This document shows, in pieces, positions 41,446 to 46,332 of a stretch of DNA of 46,332 nucleotides. Location: positions 1 through 46,332 of the forward strand of contig JAFGRT010000141.1 of NCBI GenBank assembly GCA_016935015.1, in the 5' to 3' direction. The DNA comes from Acidobacteriota bacterium (lineage in GTDB: Bacteria; Acidobacteriota; JAAYUB01). Position numbers and translations under genes: made by a program. The notes below the pieces were generated by a model. It searched no databases, was not told the origin of the DNA, and saw nothing but the letters and a program-made list of their open reading frames with translations. Every line of letters starts with the position of its first letter. The first letter of the stretch is position 1.

Positions 41446-42530
41446 TTGCCGGCCACCCCGGGCAGGGGTGGCGGGCCAGTAGCCGGTGGCGGCGCCGGAG
41501 GCGCGGCCACCGGAAAGGATGGTGTAAGGAAATGGCCGCCCCGGGCAGGGGCGGCCGGACATTCTTCGTTATCGGTCTGGCAGAATCAGGAGGACCATCC
41601 ACCGCGATGGAGAGCGGTCGTCATTGGGCTGCAGTTTCCCCGCGCCCCGGCCCGGGGCACGAAAAAACCAGTCCGGACTCACCCACCGGGACCGCACCGC
41701 CGGCCGCCCAGGACAACGCACCCTGAAGCTCTTGAATCATTGGTCCCGCAGGGACCGCCGCCGGCAGCCCAGGACGAGCGCAGCGAGTCCTGGGTGAGGT
41801 CGGAGGGGTGGAGAACGCCTCCTGAAGGGAGGCCCGTCTCCTCGGAAATTCATCGCCCCTTTAAGCTTCCGTCATCATTATTTCGCCCCTGGCAGGGCTC
41901 TTCTCTCTTCCTGCGTCCTTTTCCAGGGCGGCGGGCGGCCGCGCGCGTCAGACGCGCGGCCCCCCTTGCCCTTCGCTATACAATCGCCGCCTTGCAGGCG
42001 GCAAAAACAGGAAATGAAGGATTTGAGCGGACTTTTCTATCGCTCTAGAATGTCAATTCTGCGGGCGACGAAAGAGGTCACACTCTCTGGGCTTTGAGGT
42101 AGACCCGGCGGAATCTTTGGGGCGACTGGAGGGCGGAAGCAGCCAAACGGTTCACGCCCGGAAGGATGGACGGGCGTTCCTTCAGAACGCTTTTCCATTA
42201 TCCCCGTCCTACCCAGGACTCGCTTCGCGTCGTCCTGGGCTTTCGCCGGGCGTCCCTGCAGGACTCAGGCAGGAGCTCTATTCAGTTGACATGGTCAACC
42301 ATGACAGTAGAATCCGCAAGCCCAGACTTCCGCCACTGATGAATACCCTGTTGGATATCGAAGCCCCACAGGGCCGCCCCGATGATAGCCGTGGGCGAAT
42401 GCAGCGAGCCCATTTAAGGCGATTTCTGTTGAAAAGAGGCCCGCAGGGCCGTTCCGTCTGCTAGCCGGGGGCGAGCAACGTGAGCCCCCGGAAAAGGCAC
42501 CCCAAAAAAATCCGGAGGCCTGAAAGGCCG
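41446..42530. repeat. Mosaic of GC-rich stem-loops
   Basis: No real gene is seen. Many palindromes occur: GGCCACCCC/GGGGTGGC (41451-41472) and its near copy GGCCGCCCC/GGGGCGGCC (41534-41556), CCGGTGGC/GCCACCGG (41483-41512), GGTCCC/GGGACC (41740-41754), CCGGGGGC/GCCCCCGG (42465-42491) and GGCCTGAAAGGCC (42517-42529). The hairpin CCCAGGAC/GTCCTGGG occurs twice (41768-41794 and 42211-42238), with reversed loops, so the two copies are in inverted orientation. This resembles a REP- or BIME-like island, possibly the trace of a lost mobile element. Confidence 0.6.
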
Positions 42531-42826
42531 GCCAGAATTACGGGTGCAACGACACATTGTGGTGAATGTGGCCCGCATCCAGCGGCTCTCGAGCGGATCT
42601 GCCTGGGGCCATCCATTAAAATAACCCCCATTTTTCCCCTAAAAAGTGCCTTTTAAGGCCCAAAATCCTGTGGAAATCTCAATTAATGTACATTTTTTCA
42701 ATTATTTGGGCAGGTCCGACCCCATTCTAACCCATTCTACACACCACACCGCAAATTCAACCACTTTTGTGGATAGGCGTCTGTGATTTTTTGTCAGCAG
42801 GCTGGTGGCCGAACACCGGCCGAGGG
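42531..42826. other. Gene-free stretch before the rhomboid gene
   Basis: No gene is seen. The region is less GC-rich than its surroundings. It contains AATTAATGTACATTTTTTCAA and, near 42709-42725, GGCAGGTCCGACCCC, a motif often seen beside RAYT-type transposase genes. No transposase is present. The minus-strand rhomboid gene ends at 42827, so this stretch is its 3' flank. Confidence 0.4.
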
Positions 42827-43996
42827 TCACCCATCGCCCAGCAGTTCCTGCCTTACGGCGTCGGGCAGTTCGGTGTGCACCCGGACCAGTTCCAAGACCC
42901 GTTGGTCGGTTTTCCCCAGGCGCGCCAGCATCCGGCCGAACTGGATCAGCAGACCGGGTGCCCATTCGACGGGCAGCCGGGTCAGGATTTCGTCCGCCAC
43001 GGCCGCGGCTTCCGTCACCAGGCCCAGACCCAGCAGGTATTCCATCAGTCGCAGCCGGACGGACGGCCCACATTCTTCCGCGCCGTTGTGTGCCTGCACC
43101 AGCCGGTAGATTCCGAGAGCCGCCGCCAGATCGCCCCGCCTTGTCAGGACTTCCGTAAGCTGCCGGGCCAGGCGGAGCACCTTCACCCGCCGGGCCGGCG
43201 TCGCCGCGTGCGCCAGGCAGGCATGGACGAGTTCCGCCGGCGGCGGATCCGACTCTTCCGGCTCGATCATCGCCCGGATGACTTCGTCGCCGCGCCCTTC
43301 GTCCAGCAGGGCGAAAACATCGGCCACGTCCTCCGCCTGCCAGCTTTGCCGCCGGGCCGCCGGCAACTGCCCGGCCCGCTCCCCCACCCGCAGCCATTTG
43401 AGCGTCAGGGCCACGGTCACGCCGAAACCGAAGCCCCCCACGTGGGCCCAGTGTCCGACGCCGGTGACCATGATCCCGGCATCCGTCATCACGCCGAAAA
43501 GAATTTCCCGTCCGATCCACAGCAACAGCATGATCCAGGCCGGTGCGCTGAATCGTCCCATGAAGAAGAGATACCAGTAGAAAAACTCGATCTTTGTCCG
43601 CCAGAAACAGACCAGAAAAGCCCCCATCACGCCGGCGATGGCCCCCGATGCCCCAATGGCCGGCACCGTCAGATCCGGGCGCAGCCAGGCGAAAAGAACC
43701 GCCGCGAATATACCGGCACCCAGGTAAAACAGCAGGAACAGAAAATGGCCCCAGCGATCCTCGATGAACGGGCCGCACAGGTAGAAGAAAAACAGATTGC
43801 TCAACAGATGCAGAAGGCTGCCATGGAAAAACATGCTGGTGAAGGACTGCAGAAGGGTCGGCTCCGCGGCGACGAACGCCCAGGGCCGGACGTCGTCTAC
43901 CAGAAAAAAAACGGCGATACAGCTGGCCATAATGGCAAAACTGACCCACGGGAAATTGCGGACAGTGAACCGGTCGTGGCTGATGGGAATCAGCAT
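42827..43996 (-). CDS. Rhomboid family intramembrane protease
   Basis: The 389-residue protein has a rhomboid core of about six membrane helices in residues 15-200. Conserved marks are His58 and His63 with Asn67 in the HGSLLHLLSNL loop, the nucleophile Ser117 in IGASGAIAGVMG, and His185 in GHWAHVGGFGFG, so the Ser-His dyad is complete. It should cut membrane proteins within the bilayer. About 190 residues of soluble helical sequence follow the core, with repeat-like pairs such as VLRLARQLTEVLTRRGDLAA that resemble TPRs. The ATG at 43996 is chosen because GGGGGAGAGC precedes it. A TGATATCAT extended -10 lies at 44023-44031. The gene stands in a repeat-rich island. Confidence 0.85.
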   Translation of the reverse strand: MLIPISHDRFTVRNFPWVSFAIMASCIAVFFLVDDVRPWAFVAAEPTLLQSFTSMFFHGSLLHLLSNLFFFYLCGPFIEDRWGHFLFLLFYLGAGIFAAVLFAWLRPDLTVPAIGASGAIAGVMGAFLVCFWRTKIEFFYWYLFFMGRFSAPAWIMLLLWIGREILFGVMTDAGIMVTGVGHWAHVGGFGFGVTVALTLKWLRVGERAGQLPAARRQSWQAEDVADVFALLDEGRGDEVIRAMIEPEESDPPPAELVHACLAHAATPARRVKVLRLARQLTEVLTRRGDLAAALGIYRLVQAHNGAEECGPSVRLRLMEYLLGLGLVTEAAAVADEILTRLPVEWAPGLLIQFGRMLARLGKTDQRVLELVRVHTELPDAVRQELLGDG

Positions 43997-44113
43997 GCTC
44001 TCCCCCTTTGGCCGATCGCTGGATGATATCATTCCGACTGTTTCCGCACTCGACACAAGATAGCATCTCTTACCCCTGTATTGCTCAGGCCACCCGGCCC
44101 GATCTCTCCAGCT

Positions 44114-44297
44114 GTCGTTGTCGTAGTCGTTGTCATGGTCGCTTTCGTGGTCGTTGTCGAAGTCGTCGTCGAAACATCGTGATCGACCGATGACGAAATC
44201 CTATCCTCCAAAATGTCAATGACTAAAAAATTCCTGCCGCGCGTTCGGGCCGTTTCGAAAAATCGATTACGATCACGACAACGACAGCGACAACGAT
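44114..44297 (+). repeat. Inverted-arm repeat element, copy 2
   Basis: The left arm GTCGTTGTCGTAGTCG (44114-44129) and the right arm CGATTACGATCACGAC (44264-44279) flank a core that contains GAAATCCTATCCTCC. The right arm is identical in all 16 bases to that of copy 1 at 41111-41126. The core shares GATCGA and GAAATCCTxTCCT with copy 1. Unlike copy 1, the left arm is not followed by perfect 12-base tandems. The element lies between the rhomboid gene and the SUMF1-like gene. Confidence 0.75.
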
Positions 44298-44389
44298 TTT
44301 TCTTCTGTACAATATTTTCTCTGCGCGCTCTCCGCGAGAAACATGTTCCTTGGCTAACATCAGACGCCAAGGGCCCAAGGGCCAAGGAC

Positions 44390-45997
44390 TCAATACACGG
44401 ACCGGCAGAGGCGGAAACCGAAGTTAAAGTAACGGTAGTACGGAATGCTGCTGCTGCGATTCGCGGATCGGCAGTAGTAGGCGTAGTAGAGCCAGCAGCC
44501 GCCACGGATAACCCGGTAGGAGCCACTACTCGCACCCCGATCATCCGTGGCGCTGCCCGATGGATAAGTGCCGTACCAATCCCAGCACCACTCCCACACG
44601 TTGCCATGCACATCAACCAGGCCCCAGGGATTGCTATCTTTCATAGCGACCGGGTGGGTCTGACTGCCGGCATTGGCACAGAACCACGCCACGCTCTCCA
44701 GGTTGGGTAGAGCACCGGCACTGCAATACCAATCGCAGCTCGTGAAATTCGGCTCCTCCACCGAAAAAGGCGTCGTCGTCCCCGCCCGGCAGAAATATTC
44801 CCACTCCCCCTCCGCCGGCAGGCGGTAGCCATCGGCCGACCAGTCACAGTAAAACGGGCCCGTCGTGTAATTGCCGTCATCGACGGGGACGGTGAAGGCA
44901 TCATCCTTGTAGTAGCAACGCCTGAACCCCTGCTCCACGCTCAGCAGATTGGCGAACAGCACCGCCTCGTACCACGTCACCGACACCACTGGGTTGTCCA
45001 TCCCCGTGCCGTCGGCCTCCTGCGTCGGGTCGGACGGCAACGACGCCTGCTGCGCCTTCAGCGCCGCCCACATGCCCCGCGTCACCTCCGTCGCCATCAC
45101 CGCCAGATTCTTGGTCAGCGTGTGGGTGAAGGGCGTCTCATAGGAATAACTGCATGGATCATTGGGTCCGCGACCCTGTTGAAACGTCCCCGCCGGCACG
45201 TACATCAGGTCGCCGACAATGGAGTCGGTGGCGTACAGCACGGGACAGGGACTGGTTTGCGCCGTCACGGCGGCGTTGAAAAACAGGTGGCGGTCCTGGG
45301 CGTCGTTGCCGGTGATGGCCATGGGCGGCGGAAACGACCGCTGGCAGCTGTAGATGCGCACCTGGTCGAAATCGGTATAGCCCAGGCCCGCCCAGAAACC
45401 GTCGGACAAGCGCACGTACTTCGTCCGGGCCGGAATGTCGGCGATCTCGCTCTGACCGACCATCACACCGGCCTGAAATGCCTCCACCACCACTGTCAAC
45501 GGCACGTCGAACGGATTCATCAGCGCCATCCCCGTCCAGCTGAAGTGGTCCTCCACCGTGTTGGGCAACACGTACTCCCAACCCAGGGTGCCGGTCAGGA
45601 AAAACTCGCACAGCGACTCGCTGTCCCCGTAGCGGAAGGCCAGCTTGGGCCGCAGCCGGGCGTTGTCCGTGTCAATGACAAAGGTGCCTTCCACCGGGTC
45701 GAGCAGCACATCACCCGCCGCCGGCACGAACCCGGCGAAGGCCGACAGGACGACCCGCAGCGACGCCGTGGGCGGCACATCGTAGGTCGCCTGGTGATGC
45801 ACGGCCCCGTCCGCGTCCCAGACCGTGAGCTCGAACGTGCCCGTGGTATCACCATTGTTGAGCACCTGGATGGTGGTGATCCACGGCGCCTGGACCGTCA
45901 CGTGGGGACCGTAATAACGGTAGACGGCTGCGGAGGCCAGAACCCCGCTCCCTGACAGACAAAACACCACCAACAGCAGCCGAACGAATTTGTTCAT
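44390..45997 (-). CDS. Secreted SUMF1/FGE-like protein
   Basis: The 535-residue product has a signal peptide (KFVRLLLVVFCLSGSGVLASA). Residues 25-265 form a beta-rich region of unknown family. The C-terminal 270 residues are a formylglycine-generating-enzyme-like (SUMF1) domain: GTFQQGRG, EVTRGMWAALKAQQ, VVSVTWYEAVLFANLLS, YRLPAEGEWEYFCRAG, GLVDVHGNVWEWCWDWYG and GSYRVIRGGCW, ending in NFGFRLC. Bacterial SUMF1-like proteins include true sulphatase activators but also many with other binding roles. No sulphatase is encoded nearby, so a true FGE role is not supported. The start at 45997 follows AAGGAG. A TATAAT lies upstream at 46035-46040 on this strand. Confidence 0.85.
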   Translation of the reverse strand: MNKFVRLLLVVFCLSGSGVLASAAVYRYYGPHVTVQAPWITTIQVLNNGDTTGTFELTVWDADGAVHHQATYDVPPTASLRVVLSAFAGFVPAAGDVLLDPVEGTFVIDTDNARLRPKLAFRYGDSESLCEFFLTGTLGWEYVLPNTVEDHFSWTGMALMNPFDVPLTVVVEAFQAGVMVGQSEIADIPARTKYVRLSDGFWAGLGYTDFDQVRIYSCQRSFPPPMAITGNDAQDRHLFFNAAVTAQTSPCPVLYATDSIVGDLMYVPAGTFQQGRGPNDPCSYSYETPFTHTLTKNLAVMATEVTRGMWAALKAQQASLPSDPTQEADGTGMDNPVVSVTWYEAVLFANLLSVEQGFRRCYYKDDAFTVPVDDGNYTTGPFYCDWSADGYRLPAEGEWEYFCRAGTTTPFSVEEPNFTSCDWYCSAGALPNLESVAWFCANAGSQTHPVAMKDSNPWGLVDVHGNVWEWCWDWYGTYPSGSATDDRGASSGSYRVIRGGCWLYYAYYCRSANRSSSIPYYRYFNFGFRLCRSVY

Positions 45998-46030
45998 GCC
46001 ACACTCCTTTTTGTGAGCTGATTCAATCAC

Positions 46031-46332
46031 GATAATTATAGCGGTCAGAGACCAATAGCCATAGCAATTCGCAGATCAATCTCACAATTTTTCGGTCGTG
46101 GTTTCCGTTTTCCTCAATCTTTCCGTTGTCGTTGTCTAACATCTCGCCCCATGGCTCTCCCGGCAATCTTGTCCCCCTTCCATCGCCATTCTCCATCACC
46201 ATCAGGCCATTTCGAAGAATCGATTGCGTTCACGATTGCGACAGCGATTCGAGTCCGATCGGGATGATAAAAACCAAATCATTTTCTCTCGCCGATACGC
46301 GGTGGCGCAGAGTGCAGAGAACATTCTTTGGC
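46031..46332. repeat. Decayed repeat copy at the window end
   Basis: No gene is seen. A TATAAT for the SUMF1-like gene lies at 46035-46040 (minus strand). A degraded left arm (CGTTGTCGTTGTC, 46124-46136) and right arm (46221-46249, beginning CGATTGCGTTCACGATTGCG) resemble the inverted-arm elements. The right arm is followed by GATCGGGATGA and the exact block AATCATTTTCTCTCGC (46277-46292), the reverse complement of 41281-41296, then a CGCGGTGG segment and CGCAGAG. The window ends within this element. Confidence 0.55.

Noticed and set aside
42117-42464. Plus-strand frame of 115 codons in the stem-loop mosaic
   Set aside because: It runs through several palindromes and lacks a ribosome binding site and any family likeness.
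42709-42725. RAYT transposase site
   Set aside because: The motif alone is not enough; no transposase frame is present next to it, so it is mentioned only as a trace.
1-46332. tRNA, rRNA or riboswitch genes
   Set aside because: None was seen by eye in the intergenic spaces. A covariance-model search was not possible, so absence is not proven.

Overview
The window is one GC-rich, gene-dense bacterial chromosome segment of about 46 kb, with genes on both strands. Its content points to a diderm bacterium: lipoproteins, signal peptides, a CpxRA/Spy-like envelope system, PlsY, and a soluble periplasmic-type binding domain. I cannot place it firmly. The mix of Ser/Thr kinase signalling, RsbU-type phosphatase, RNase R and NIF3 proteins, high GC and short decayed intergenic repeats would suit Acidobacteriota or a neighbouring phylum. 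That placement is inference. No rRNA, tRNA, CRISPR array or intact insertion sequence was seen.

Layout. 1-9.9 kb: HpcH/HpaI aldolase, a NIF3-family protein, MutM, a secreted CAP protein, then a tightly packed run of rnr, TPR lipoprotein and B12-type radical SAM protein behind a good sigma-70 promoter. A small membrane protein and a methyltransferase follow. 9.9-12 kb: a minus-strand lipoprotein plus secreted papain-like peptidase. 12.1-19.4 kb: hybrid histidine kinase, RNase HI with an extra C-terminal domain, a membrane SpoIIE/RsbU phosphatase and a MATE exporter, then a frameshifted lamin-tail-like pseudogene. 20-23.2 kb: a Spy/CpxP-like protein divergent from a CpxR/CpxA-like pair. A perfect GTAAA-N5-GTAAA box lies between them. 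23.3-26.6 kb: two envelope proteins of unknown role, a CoA-type Nudix hydrolase, a PilZ protein and YceH. 26.7-32.2 kb (minus strand): a GNAT-aminotransferase fusion behind plsY, a membrane-anchored alpha/beta hydrolase and Tag. 32.3-33.2 kb: a cysteine-rich orphan. 33.2-40.8 kb (minus strand): gltX-radA, then a two-gene signalling unit. 40.9-46.3 kb: a repeat-rich island holding a rhomboid protease and a SUMF1-like secreted protein.

The most striking system is the two-gene unit at 33216-37660. One protein is a branched-chain-amino-acid-type periplasmic binding domain joined by a single membrane segment to a cytoplasmic P-loop ATPase. The other, overlapping it by four bases, carries a related ATPase domain fused to a complete Ser/Thr kinase. 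Together they look like a solute receptor that signals through paired NTPases to a kinase. The Cpx-like unit with its intact operator, the GNAT-aminotransferase fusion and the inverted-arm repeat family are the next most interesting features.

Start codons were chosen by ribosome binding site, family N-terminus and promoter position. Several differ from the longest open frame. All functional calls rest on motif recognition by eye. No database search was run.
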